A stretch of 64,000 bases of DNA from Symsagittifera roscoffensis. Lineage: Eukaryota; Xenacoelomorpha; Acoela; Convolutidae. Both the position numbers and the translations under genes were made by a program. Each line of letters starts with the position of its first letter. Within the stretch, counting starts at the first letter, position 1. The notes under the pieces are model-generated. The model did not search any database and was not told where the DNA came from. It saw only the letters and a list, made by a program, of their open reading frames with translations. Positions 35,001-47,661 of the stretch are shown here, one piece after another. The stretch covers positions 67,591,477-67,655,476 of the forward strand of contig NC_087066.1 of NCBI RefSeq assembly GCF_963678635.1, in the 5' to 3' direction.

Positions 35001-35880
35001 ATGAGTCAAAATGAAGCAAGTGAAGATGAAAACTCCATCCTCCTATTTATAATTACTTCCCTCACTGTTGACAGAGGACAAACTAAATTTTATCAAAATT
35101 TATTAGCTAATTTATTTGAAAGAGGACTATGTAACCTAACACAACAGTAAGGAATCTATACCATAGAAATACAGACCCCAAGTAGTTTTCATGATAGGTA
35201 TCTACTTCAAACAGACGGCGTAGATATAGAATTCTCAAAAGTATTCACAGAATTGATAAAAAATATACAACACCAGAGTTCACAGAGAGCAAATTCAATA
35301 TTTACTAATGAAATATTTCGAATAAATTATAGCTTTTTATCTATATTAGCAAAACCCGTATCCCAAGGAACTTCACCAGTTCAAACATCAAAACATACAA
35401 TTGTAAGAATTGAAATCGGAATATTTTCTGAATATTTAAATACAATCCGTGAAAATTTAACTGGTAACGACGTTTCACAAAATGTTAAACACGATTTACA
35501 AAAAATCTTAGCATGGTTTAGTTTCACAGATAATCTTGATTTAATCTCACAAGCAAGAAAGAATTTCAGACTCCAAAATTCAACTGGTGATACGGTATTA
35601 GCAGAAGAATCAGATTATGTTTGGGACTCTGAATGGTCGCATCCATTATTGATTAACATACCAACAGATAATTCAAGTCAAGCAATTGGCACAATTTCCA
35701 CAAACAAAGATTATGTTAAGATATATACACTCACAACTGATGCAACACCTTTAAACTATAATTCAATTCTACCCGATAGAACAGGAAATTTTTTTTTAAC
35801 TCAACTGTCACACAAGAAAATCTAAATGGAACTACGGACCTCACACAACAAGATATTCAAATATGATCACATTTCTTTAA
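35001..35880 (+). pseudogene. gag: ORF B / Gag N-terminal region of E2
   Basis: Same ATG context as in the array. It lacks about 60 bp present in the array copies after GAAAGAGGACTA (35,128) and has a TAA at 35,148-35,150. An open piece at 35,253-35,825 includes sequence (AWFSFTDNLDLISQ through DSEWSHPLL) deleted from units 1-4. This proves that the four array units share a deletion absent from E2, so E2 is not their direct parent. Confidence 0.6.
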
Positions 35881-36472
35881 TGAAGAAGTAGTTACAACAG
35901 TAGTAACAACAACACAACAAAGTATTTCACCAAGACCAAAAAATCCAACCTTACGACAGGTAACATTACAATCTACGGTTAAACCCACCATTGCACCAAG
36001 ATACCCACATGTGAGCTATTAACCGTTTAGACCAATGATGAAACCAATACAAAAACAAAGAACATTCACTAGAAATAACTTTGCAGAACACAACTATAAC
36101 TAAGTAAATAGACCACAAACATCTTAGTTTTTTGATCCAAATACCCAAAATCATTTCTTTTTACAGAGACAAAATTTCCGACAACCAATAACACTTCAGT
36201 AAATTTTCATGAGTACCCACGAATTTCACAAGACCAATGTGAAAATTATCCATTTTTCAACAGAGTAAAAATAATGAACAAAACCAAGCTAAACACAATT
36301 TCCTTATTATACACCTAGTTATTTATCAACAGATGATGATGACTATTATCAATCAGCAATTTTTGCACCATAAACACAATAATATCGTGTAAAAGCACCT
36401 CGACCAAATCAAGCATCCCAAAATACAAATTTTTACCCACAAAACCCAGCTAATACACAAAATCACCAACCA
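35881..36472 (+). pseudogene. gag: Gag Gln/Asn/Pro-rich linker of E2
   Basis: Interrupted frame rich in Thr, Gln, Asn and Tyr. In-frame TAA codons occur at about 36,019, 36,102, 36,199 and twice near 36,371-36,379, plus a frameshift near 36,300. All recur in the array units. Several stops sit where a Gln would fit the local composition. Confidence 0.5.
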
Positions 36473-37399
36473 ATGCAAACGCAAAACCCAATCTATACAC
36501 AATCATATCAACCAATACAAATACAAAACCCATTTAACACAGATTATTATCAACCAACACAAATGCAAAATGAAATTCCACTACCCTATTATTTACAACA
36601 ATACGAAATTACAAAAAGTCAACTTACAATTTTTTCACAAATGCCAAATGCCGCAGAATCACTACAGATGATTGTGAATCCATACCTCATGGGTGGATCA
36701 TCACTACAATCAAACAAACCATTGATGGTATTCAGCGGCACAGATCCTGAATATTCTGTAGAACATTATTTAAATGCAGTCACAGCAAATTTAATTTTGA
36801 ATATTACCTGAATATTTTGAATAGGACCTGAACCAATAAATACACCACTTCACCAAAAATGGCTACATAGACGCACAGCGTTAATACAAACCATGCTTGA
36901 TGGCGCAGCTCAAAAATGGTTTTCAGTTTTACCTATAGCAATAAAATCAGATTGGAAAAGATTCACACAAGAATTTTCAAAAATGTGTAATTCAGAAAGG
37001 AACAAACAGCATCAAAGAATTTTATGCAATGAAATTCGTAGACTACCAAATGAAACGATCAAACAACTAGCAGTAAGAATCAAAACACTAGTTCGAAAAG
37101 CATACTCACTAAACACTCATGATAATAAAAACACAAAAATGACAGAAAATCTAATGATGACTCAAACACCTCAATTACGAAAAATTGCAATTAAAAAGAG
37201 AGCATCACATCCTTTCTCAATTCGAGAACCACATCTAGATTTCAGGAAACTAGTAGATAAACTAGAACAAGCAGAAATCACTATGAAACAAGATGAAACA
37301 GAAAATCTCAAATTACAGAACGTTAATAACATTCAAACAACTGCAACACAAATGAATAATATACATAATTCAGATACAGATTTATCCGAAAAAATCTGA
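36473..37399 (+). pseudogene. gag: gag capsid domain of E2
   Basis: Capsid-like domain in two open pieces (36,473-36,811 and 36,893-37,399) separated by a 19-bp insertion near 36,806 that brings in a TGA. The second piece runs past the point where the array copies are cut (SIREPHLDF), then a coiled-coil-like segment (FRKLVDKLEQAEITMKQDE), ending at a TGA at 37,397. It shows what the truncated array copies have lost. Confidence 0.75.
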
Positions 37400-38200
37400 A
37401 ATACTGAGTATATATGAGAAAAACCCAATTTTTAAAGGTAAACCATCATCAAAAAATGGTGTAACTATTGCCGAAGATACGATACGGACACAGCATTGCT
37501 GAATGCAGAAAAAAAACAGCAAGATAATAAAAAAAAGTACAAAGAACCAAACAAATCATTCTATCAATATATGAAAAAAGATTAAAATTTACCAAACAAA
37601 AACATTCATAGTAACAAAAGCTCTGGAAAACCAATCCCAAATAGCTCAAATCATTCAAGACATCAATCACCTTATAACTCAAACTACACCAAATAAAAGA
37701 AATTCACGAAATCCCTCACAAAATAGATATAGTCGATCACACAGTAGAAATGCCCATTATCGAAATAAATGTTCACAATCAAACTGAAACAGACAGAATT
37801 ATTCGTTTGATACCAGTTCCCATTCTTATCCTAGGGATAGACACTATTCAAATGATAGATCAAGAAACTCATCATACAATAGACACAGAATTTATTCCAA
37901 CAATAGGTCCAGAAGTTGTTCAAATAATCACAATCAACAATATAACAATCAACCACGAAATTATTCAAACAATCGATCAAATCACCAAAGATTTAATTCT
38001 AACAATTATCAAAATAGATCACGAGATAATTCACAAAATAGGAATTCAAACTATAACATTAGACAAAAAAACTACTCTCAATCACCTCATAGGAATAACA
38101 CATGTTAGCCAGACTCTCAAAACAAATACAGAAGTAGTACACCAAATTATCAGAGACAAATAAACCAAGTACAAACAACTGATGAAACAATTTCAGACCC
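37400..38200 (+). pseudogene. gag: Gag nucleocapsid: CCHC knuckle and Ser/Arg/Asn-rich tail
   Basis: Around 37,455-37,500 the frame reads WCNYCRRY and, one frame over, HSIAEC: a retroviral C-x2-C-x4-H-x4-C knuckle split by a 5-bp duplication (GATACGATAC at 37,476-37,485). From about 37,690 a frame with few stops is extraordinarily rich in Ser, Arg, Asn and Tyr (runs such as RSHSRNAHYRNK and NNRSRS) to about 38,160, a basic disordered RNA-binding tail. A competing 137-codon frame at 37,750 (Ile/Thr-rich) is its shadow. Ends near DPPGIENTE. Confidence 0.65.
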
Positions 38201-38365
38201 CCCTGGTATTGAAAACACAGAGACTACTGAGTTACAATTAAATCACCCATAGACAGTGACAGTGATATAGAAAACACACTTTTAGTCAAAATGATAGAAG
38301 TTGAAAATGATTAAAAATCTGTTACATACGAACAACCTTTTCATTCAAAAATTTACGAAAATTAT

Positions 38366-39480
38366 TTGGAATTACTTCTAAATTATCACACTAGACCTAA
38401 AAGTAATGACATACCAATAGAACAGATAGTAAATGAAGTAACAACATCACAACAATCAGAAAAAGAACAAACACCATATTCTAGTACAAATCACTTTAAC
38501 CAAAATACACCAAAAGAACCATCGAAAGAAAAAATTAGGACAATACTCTTTCTCTTAGAAAGTCCAAAAAGTAAAGATTGTCAATCACCAGACCTTGAAA
38601 TAGATTTTTCATTAGAATCTGGAGCAGAATCAAATATCATAAATATTCCAACTTGGAATGAAATCAAAATCCTACACCAGAGACTAACACCCGTAAAAAC
38701 AACAAGTAGACTAGCAAAAGCACAAATTATGGAAAAATTCAATTTTTTCCGTGTTCCCACTAAAACAAGGAACAAAATAAACTTCTCAATAAACCATTTA
38801 AACAAATTTTCCATATCACAGATAAAAAACACAACATTATTGGAATTCCATTCATCAAAAAATATATACCAACGATTATTACATTAGATAGTAAAATTAA
38901 TATAAAAGATAAATATACAAAAAAGCAAAACATCGCTGTAACATTCTTCCAAAGAATGAACAAACAACCACCATTCTTTTCAAAATTTCACCCCATCTAT
39001 AATAATGAAAGAAAATAACTCAAACAACTCTCAGGTTATTTTTACCAACTTCCAATTAAACAAGTTCACCAGTACGACAAAAATCAAAAAAGACAACATC
39101 TCTATATGTCAGACTTTGAATATAGACTAATTCACAAATTTTTTAGATTAACAATTTCATCCATAAAATACATGAAAAACTCAAACTCCAATATTATTTC
39201 TCTACACGTGTATAATAATTCACCATACAAAGTCACCTTACCCTTAGGACCCTTAGGATATTGTGAAACTAATGCAACAACTTCCTCCACAAAAAAAGTA
39301 GCATACAGAGTAAATAATATATTACAACTACTAGATAAATGTCAATCAACAATCCTCGATGAAGAACCATCAATAAATAATATAAGAAATGAAAAAAGGA
39401 ACACAAACAGTTTCACAAAAACACCTTATTTTAAACCAACATTCAAAATATCACACACTATACAGAACAACAACAAAAAT
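38366..39480 (+). pseudogene. pol: pol: retropepsin-type protease and tether
   Basis: The piece 38,366-38,887 contains IDFSLESGAES followed by NIINIPTW, the active-site strand of a retroviral aspartic protease, but the catalytic Asp codon is GAA (Glu) at 38,615-38,617. After a frameshift near 38,725 the protease end is readable in another frame (HNIIGIPFIKKYIP). The 39,106-39,486 piece (MSDFEYRLIHKFF; LHVYNNSPYKVTLPLGPLGY) is the segment normally between protease and RT. The D-to-E change and the frameshift both inactivate it. Confidence 0.7.
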
Positions 39481-39482
39481 TC

Positions 39483-40380
39483 TTGACATTGTTCAATTTT
39501 CAACACTCTCAATTAACACATAATGAATTTGAAAAATTAGCCCATTTACTCTTAAGATATCCAACAGTTTATGCAACATCTAAATTTGACGTTAGAAAAA
39601 CCAATTCACCACTACATTTATACTTAAAACCTGACGCAGTTTTCAAAAAACAAAGAGCAAGTAAAGTACCAATTCATTTACATGACAAAGTCAATAGATT
39701 ACTTGACATTCTAGAACAATACGAAATTATATCTCCCGTAAACAAAGAAGAACAACCAAAAGGAAACACCTTTATTAACCCTGTTATTATCCTCGCCGAA
39801 GGAGAATCATGAAAAATAGCTCTAGTTGCTAGATACCTCAATGCACTAATTGATGAATCCAAAAGTAATTGGCCAATAGATTCCAAGTAATTTTAACAAA
39901 AATAAACGGTAAATATTTTACAACCGCAAACATGAAAAGTGCATATAACCAAACGCCATTAGATGAACAATCACGACGATTAACACAATTCGTTATTGGA
40001 AATCAACAATACGAATTTAACAGATTATTCTATGGCATATCCATAGAACCAGCAGCTTTCTCAGCCTTCAAGAGTAAAAAATTTTCGACCACTCATACTC
40101 AGTAAAAATGCAACCACATACTTAGACGATGTTTTTATACAATCACGAACAAAAGATGAAATGTTCATAGTTCTAGAAAAATATCATCAAATTCTACAGA
40201 ACGAAAACTTGAAAGCAGCCCCAGATAAATCACATTTTTTCTTAACACGCGTAAAATTTCTTGGACACATCATAGAAAAAAAACACTATAACCCCACTGA
40301 AATCACGAATTGACGCAATTCAAAAACTCCAATCACCAACAAATAAAAAGAAAATCCAAGAATTTCTTGGAATGTTTAAT
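39483..40380 (+). pseudogene. pol: pol: reverse transcriptase
   Basis: Pieces 39,483-39,812, 39,869-40,105 and about 40,105-40,300. Landmarks: FINPVIILAEGES near the start, motif A at YFTTANMKSAYNQ, FNRLFYGIS, YLDD at 40,119-40,130, and FLGHII. In motif A the first catalytic Asp is AAC (Asn) at 39,929-39,931. Stops and frameshifts at 39,810, 39,887, 40,075 and 40,290 break the frame. The order and motifs are those of Ty3/gypsy RTs; YLDD rather than YVDD fits. Confidence 0.85.
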
Positions 40381-41210
40381 TTTTTAAGTAAATATGTATA
40401 TAAAATGCAATTGTACTTAAAACCATTCCATAACATTCTTAGACAACAAAATAATTTTGAATGGACAACAGAACATCAAACACGATTTGAAGAAATCAAA
40501 AAACTTCTCACTGAACAAATTTCAAGCACAATCCCAGATCCAAATCACCCATTTTATGCAATATGCGATGCTTCCAATTTTGGCATTGGGGTAGCATCAT
40601 TACTATCCCACAATGGTACAAAAAAATGAATCTTATATCAGCAAACTCTCGCCTATTTACACAAGCTGAATTACGACTCTCTAATCTTATGAGAGAATGC
40701 ACAGCTATCATACAGACTTTAACAGAATATGAATTTTTGATACTTGGATCCACGCATCCAACAGTTTTATTTACAGACCATAAACCTATCCTATTTGTTT
40801 TTACACAAAAATCAAATCCAAACCATAAAGCTTATAGATTTCAACTAATTTTAATGAAATTTCGAAACTTACACATAGTATGGACAGCAGGAAAAAACCT
40901 TGCACTACCTGATATTCTTGGTAGAAATACACCACCTGAACTATTAACAAGAAAAACAACAGTTGAAATACCACAAAATATAAAATTTTTTTTCGGTAAA
41001 GATGAAACTTCACCACGACTAGAATGTAAATACGCAGTAAAAACTGACATAGAACATTCACAAATTTACCATCTACAACATTTTCTACTCTATTTAGGTT
41101 GTCAAAACAATCATTATGAAGTTGATTTATTAAGCACATCTAAATTCAAGCCGATACCATATTCGCATTGGATCAAAAATAATACTCAACAAAAAAAAAT
41201 TAAACATTAA
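40372..41210 (+). pseudogene. pol: pol: RNase H and connection
   Basis: Continues the RT frame with FLGMFNFLSKYV, FEEIKKLL, then CDASNFGIG (RNase H first Asp) at about 40,564-40,590. After a stop near 40,627 another open piece (to 41,210) gives RECTAIIQTLTEYEF and TDHKPI, the other acidic positions. It ends in DILGRN, a variant of the usual ADxLSR signature. Only one stop/frameshift separates the halves. Confidence 0.8.
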
Positions 41211-41559
41211 CCACATAAAAAGGACCTATTTCCTTTAATAGAAAAGGAAAATCTGACTGATACAATAAATTTATCAGAACGTTACCAAATGATTCAAAAC
41301 ACACGATAAATCAAGTTTTAAATCTTCATGGCCCACTTGATACAATACCCCTATCAAAAATCGAAATACAAAAAACATTTTTCTACGAACAACAGAAATA
41401 AATACACTCAAATTTTTACAGAAATACTAAAACCTTGATCCCATCATTAGACAACTCAAATCATGGCACAAATATAAAACTAAACCAACGAAAAATGATA
41501 CCACAATCTTAGGAAACAAAACACTTCTTAGATACTTCAGAAAATTTGATAACACCACC

Positions 41560-43110
41560 ATAAATGAAAACACAGACTTTTTAGAATATCAAACACTTGA
41601 TTTTAAAGTACCATGTACACCTTTAAGTATGATGTTGATCGCATTCAATACTTCCCACACATTAAATCCGGATCAGAAAAAAACATATTCTAATTTTATC
41701 CAAAATTTTTATTTCCCCATTGCACCAATTTGGATCAAAGTGTTATGCAACGAATGTATAAAATGCCATTTAGATAAACCCTATCCAAATCAAAAACAAA
41801 TCGCAGAAAAAAAATTTTAAAGGACAAAGTCTTTATTTAAATCACAGAATATCATTTAACACGAAAGGAGCAATTTCACCATCCTCAGAAGGAAACTCAT
41901 TTATAATGTTAATTGTTGATGCATTTACACATTATGTAGCACTTAACCCAGCACCCCATTGTAATGCTTATTATGCATTTACAACACTCTACGAACACTG
42001 GTTAGCTAAATTCGAATTACCCGAAATTTTAGTCACAGACAATGGCACTGAATTTCTTAATAATGAAATCATCACATTATGCCACTTATATAACATCAAA
42101 CATAAACCACGTACATCTCATGCACCTTGGACAAATGGATTAGTCGAAGGTATGAAGCGTTCATTACAAGAATACCTCAGATGTTTCATTTGTGGAAATG
42201 ATACCCGATATACTGAATGGTCAGCAGGTGTAAAATTTTTTCCACTATTATATAATTCCCAAATCACAATAACACTAGGAATGTCACCATATGAAATGGT
42301 ATTCAACCAAAAACCCACGTAAACCAATAATGTTTACAGCAAACGCCCATAAAAATGCACAAGGTTATTGTCAACCAAACAAAGATTCAATTTGTTATTA
42401 TCTACCACTGCATACCCATGATGAAGACCACTTTCATTATCCACAAATTTTAAAACTAGCTTCCGGTACACACACCGAATGGATTTTAAATAGAGATAAA
42501 AAACACGAAATTTATCAAAAAATAACAAAAAGATTGCTACAAAGACAAAACTTAAATACCCAAATCAATTCACGCTTTACACCAGCAACAGATTTAAAAA
42601 TAGGAACATTTGTTTTAACTCCCATTTTTGCAACACAAAAAGAAATTTCTTAACCACTCCGAAAAGGACCATACCAAATGATTGAGAAACCCACTGATGT
42701 CAGATAGATATTGATTGATACAAAAAAAAAATTATTTAACACCGAAATAACCTACTACCCTATTACCCAAAAGAATATGCACTCCGTGACTTAACACAAT
42801 TATATTCTTTCACAGGTTTAAAAATTGTTCAAAACAATTCAGAAACTAAATTTAATCACCAAAATGATGAGCAAACGAGTTCAAAACAGATCAACAAAAA
42901 GAATTCGTTCACCAAACAACCCCTAAACAAAAACACGAACATCTCAAAAAGAAAGACAAAATAGAAAAATGACAGAAAAAATTCTACCACAAGATCAAAA
43001 AAAAATCTGAACATAGAGAATTATCACGACTTAGAAGTCAGCCACGGAAAAAATATAAAACTTTCATTCCAAAATCTAAAATATTGAAGAAAGTTGAATT
43101 TAAAAGATAA
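41560..43110 (+). pseudogene. pol: pol: integrase (DD35E) and C-terminal region
   Basis: Zinc-binding part at 41,629-41,800 (SHT, then CNECIKC, with one His of HHCC not evident). Catalytic core at 41,906-42,322: Asp at 41,918, Asp at 42,038 (TDNGTEF), Glu at 42,146, exactly 35 residues apart, so the catalytic triad is intact. Open piece 42,291-42,653 holds the C-terminal domain; after 42,653 Lys/Asn-rich sequence with stops runs to about 43,110. Frameshifts near 41,820 and 42,310. The core is the best-preserved enzymatic domain of E2. Confidence 0.85.
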
Positions 43111-43172
43111 CCTTCATTTTCATTTTCCATCATCTTCTTTTACTTATTTTGAACAATACACATTTTTAAAAT

Positions 43173-45246
43173 AACATGCTGAAAAACAGTCGAATAACTC
43201 TAGTTCAAAATTAGCCAATAGAAATCATCCCAAATAACCACTTTATTTATAGTAATACGACTTTCTTAGCCGACACATATCACCTCGAAGCCTATCTATA
43301 ACAATAACCTCAAGACCTCAGGGTCAAAATAAGCAAACCGCTACAAAATGACAACTAAAATGAATATAATCTCAATATTACAACCCTCTCTATCAAGCAG
43401 TACAAAGATCAGCAATAGTTTCCAATTTTAGCACTCACAATCCTCTCAAGCAAAATTATTAAATTAGCCTAAAGAACCAAAAGCACATGATCATTTAGAC
43501 TAAAGTACGAATTTTTCTTGGATACCTTCAATTATTCCATGAATAAAAACAAAACTAAGACGATCTCCCCGACACCTCAAAATAACCTCACAACAACCCT
43601 TGACAAAACCCAACCCACTTGTCAAAAAACCAATAAATAATCCGACCGCCCTCGAATTTAGTCCCAAAAAATTGAAAAAGTTTCGACAAACCAAACCTAT
43701 TCTCAAATGCTTCTCTCAACAACAGTCACTAAATTTTTCGCAAAATTTTTAAATCTTCCAAAATTTTTTATAATAATTTTAACGGATATCATAGAAACCC
43801 TATTCATCCTTTTCATAATCTTTTGCAATCTGTTTAAAATTTTTTTTTTCAATCTCGAAGTATATATATCTCTTTCCACAATATTTGATAACCTCCTCAG
43901 GAACAATAATTTAATAACTATTTAAATGTTTCGTAATCTCTTTAGTAGAAAAGATGTTTTCCTACTATTTGTAATTCTTCTCACGTTTTTAACATCACTC
44001 ATTCTGACAATATGTAAATGTATAAAAAAAGTAATCATCACATTCGCATTAGCTATTTTTCTCTTGTTTCTTTTTATTGAAGAATACCGGAACAAACATA
44101 AATTTTCATCGTAAAAAAATTCCACACAAAGAAATTTTCAAAATTGTTAATCACAAATCCCACACCAGTCCCCACCAACAACTTTCCAAGAAAATCCAAC
44201 AACACCCACAAGTACCCAAAATCCCCAATCATCTACACGCATTTCTTTTCAAGAAAATCCATATACTTTTGAAGAAAGACACGCACGATTATCTGAACCA
44301 TTAGAACCCGTTGTCCGCCAAGCACCTTTAAGTGAACCACTATACGAACCAAAATAAAACATATAACCACACCTACAACAAGATCTTAACAGAGTAAGAC
44401 ACATAAGTCAAAACCAGAACACACCTTAAATAAATAGACAAATTATACATCCAAGACGAAATAGAATTTTTCAAACTCCCAGAAATCAATTCAACGTACC
44501 TCAATCACCAACATCAAGTCCCTTTCAAGTAGCACATTACCAGATACATCTCCAACTGCTTCACAACAAAGCATTTCAAAAATTCCATCCGATCACTTAG
44601 GTTCAACCCCTACATCAGAACAAATTAGAGAAAATCCTCTTAATAACCCAACAACCACAGAACGCCCTCCATATTGGGTGACTAACAAATACCCTCACGG
44701 GGAACCAAATTTAGTAAACAACCCAGTTGAGGTTTCATTCGATACAACACTATCTATATTACCCGAAACACTTTCCCTTCCTTCAACACCTTCTTCAAGC
44801 CAAATATCACCATCAACTTTTCCCCTAAATTTTCCTACCAACCTTGATTCACGATATCAAGAAAAATCATCTCAGAATATATCACTACGATTAGACTGGA
44901 ATACATTTGTAGCACCCCTACCATTATTTGGTCAACATCAAGAAAGTAATAGATTACACAACTGGGCATTAAACAGATTACAATATCGACACGATATTCA
45001 CAAAGATATACAATAACATAACATCCAAAGACCACAACAAAGCAGTCTCACACTAAAATTCGAACTTACAGTAAGACTTAATAACATTGCTCAACAATCA
45101 TTTCCATTATACCCTCCTAATATCACAGCTCAATCTTTTCCTCCCCCAATTATAACAACGGAAATAATATAAAAATACGACAGATATACAAAAAAGACAA
45201 TCGGATGTATAACCTTTTATAACCCATACTCAGGATTGTCATACCC
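43173..45246 (+). pseudogene. ORF X: membrane segments plus Ser/Pro-rich tail, upstream of env
   Basis: Between pol and env. From an ATG at about 43,173 a frame with scattered stops leads into very hydrophobic stretches at 43,740-43,900 and 43,960-44,080 (FLLFVILLTFLTSLILTI; ITFALAIFLLFLF), interrupted by a TAA at 43,923. Then comes a disordered Pro/Ser/Gln-rich stretch (44,150-44,870) and a conserved C-terminal block (LRLDWNTFVAPLPLFGQ, WALNRLQYR) matched by the minus-strand copy at 63,999-63,661. Two-segment membrane protein followed by a long tail; function unknown. It could be an extra envelope component or a matrix-like protein. Confidence 0.5.
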
Positions 45247-47660
45247 ATGTATACTCTACAGATATTCACATTTCAACACCTTCTTTTTCTAATTTTTTTC
45301 CGAACCAAATCAAAATCCCTCTCCTCGCACAGGACCTCAAAATGTTTTAGTAACACACTACGATTGTGACGAAAACGAACAAAAAACACTACATAAATAT
45401 GCTAAAAATCAAGTCACACAATGTGAGTGCGGACCACAAGCTATAGAAACAACAAACGTAACAGCTACACTATACTCAAAAGCCCGAGCAACAACACTAA
45501 CAGGATACAAATTTAGAGCAACCATTCCGAAAAGAAAGTACATTGTTCACAAGTTTCAAACGGAAATAAAAATAGATTGGACACGAATTTTCTACGAAAG
45601 TAATATTGAAAAATAACTACATCTCAGCCTCCATGACTGTAAAACCGAACTAAAGCGACTAAACTTATCACCAAACGAAAGCACAAACAGAAAACTTGTA
45701 AATTTTCAAGTTCTCCCAGATGTAGCACATCAAGCAAAACTTGAAAAACACCAAAGTCACATAAGACTAGATACAAAATTCTCCTTTCATGGAGCACACG
45801 GATGATTAACATACGATCTTCATGATAAACATTGGATATCACACATAGGAAAAAATGGTCCCTCAAATTGCAAAGCAGACACAAAAAATAAAGGATACCA
45901 AGAGATAATGTTTTTTGACTGGAAAATACAACTCAAAAAAGTACAACTTACACGCGACTTAAAAGACCATACCATTCTTTGCCAAAGAATTAGACTCCCT
46001 TGCAAAAATGACCAAGGATATTGCGATCCTACAACACGCACACAAGCAACCATTGTATGGTTTCCCGAAGAAACCTGTACAGTTTTTCAAGTAGCAAAAA
46101 TACACGCTAGAATGTCACCAAAAATATTTTATCGAATCAATTCCATATGAAGATGTAAGCCCTGACCAATTCAGAACTACAAACCAAAAATTTAGAAACA
46201 TCCATTTTATACGTCTCAGTAAAAATTCAGAAAAACACAGGACGAATCGGTGGAAAATTAAAACCACAAGACACATAAAGTACACGATTAAAAGAACTAT
46301 CACTTATGAACAGCACACATTTTGGCGCAATTCACTATGATATATTTTTCGATATGAAATTAGACTACACAATAAGCAGAATTTTTCCAAAAATGTCTTT
46401 TCCAGTATTAGAAACACTACATACACTATGTGAACTTGAAAGAACACAAATTCTACAGTCACTAGCACTAGCAGTTCTAAAAACACCATATGCAGAGTAT
46501 TTATTATCCGGAAATAGATCAAATTTCATTGATTATGAAGGAAACACTTAAATTATTACACTTGTACCAAAAAAGTTTCACCTTTATACGTTTTTGAAGA
46601 TGAACGATGTTACAAAAGAATCCCAATATTCTACAAAAATAAAGTATATTTTGTTGATACACACTCAGAAGAACATATTTTTGGGATACAGCAGTACCAT
46701 GTGGATCAAAAAATAGCCACAACGTTGTACAATTAAATCCCGATGAAGATAAATACTATCTACTTACACCGTATCCAACATTAATGCCACCACTAAAAAA
46801 GTTTTCACCCGAAATAATTAGAGCTATAGCCCGAAACCCAAATTTTGGTTTACGATCGATAGGCATCTATTCCAAATCCGAAATACAACACCACATACGT
46901 ACACAACATTTCAAGAACTATTTACAAAAATGGACACTATACAACGACAATCAATAGGTCAAAAGTTACGAAAACTTGCAGAAACAGCAGAATTTTCAGA
47001 CATTTACGCTCAAGATTACAGCGGATATTTTGAAGATACAAAAAATTATATTTATCAAAACGGCTAAAAATATCGACCACAAGATAAATCACCAATCAAT
47101 ATTTTAAATTTTCTAAATTTCAAAAACGAATTCTTAGCCTTTCTAGGATGGCCATATTACATCTTAGAATGACTGACTATATTATACGCAATGTTTAGTT
47201 TTATTGGATTTAAATTTTTTAATTAAAAAGAATTTATAACACTTGCGCAGTCCACGCACAAGTAAATAGAAAAGCAAGCGTAGCACGCATACTTTTTGCA
47301 GGATTTTTCGGAATATTTTCCACATCTATAAATAAAATACTTTTAGATGCACAAAAAAGAATACAATACAAAATTATCAACTACACCAAACACATATGAC
47401 GAATCACAGAATAACACAAATACATTACCTACAGCACCACAACTACCAGGTTTAAATCGTAACTATCCACTATCACTAGTACCACGAAACTTCCGAAACT
47501 TATCACTAGTAAACATGGCAAATTCAAGACCAAATCAGATACAAAGTCAAATTCAACACATTGTAACATAACAACCTCAAAATGACGATACATATGAACA
47601 AATAATCAAGCAACCACATGCCACAAAATTTCAATCTGGAACAATCCTTTTTTAGCCCAC
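45247..47660 (+). pseudogene. env: envelope glycoprotein gene of E2 (decayed)
   Basis: ATG at 45,247 at the same joint as in the minus-strand copy, followed by a signal-peptide-like segment. A frameshift near 45,315 leads into YDCDENEQKTLHKYA. Later landmarks: a TAA at about 45,614, a TGA at about 45,803, CDPTTRTQATIVWF (46,024-46,065), and SGNRSNFIDYEGN (46,507). The C-terminal part (46,930-47,170) leads into FLGWPYYILE and a hydrophobic anchor (LTILYAMFSFIGF), then a tail with stops. At least six breaks. The deletion giving LGN in the minus copy is absent here, which helps show where that copy is broken. Confidence 0.7.
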
Positions 47661-47661
47661 G

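Noticed and set aside
37750-38163. 137-codon Ile/Thr-rich frame as a gene
   Set aside because: The overlapping frame gives a Ser/Arg/Asn-rich tail that follows naturally from the Gag knuckle, so this frame is a shadow.
35881-43920. Alternative genetic code with TAA/TAG as Gln
   Set aside because: The intact 604-aa and 563-codon frames of the same family use CAA/CAG freely with no internal TAA/TAG. TGA stops and frameshifts also occur. Decay explains it better.
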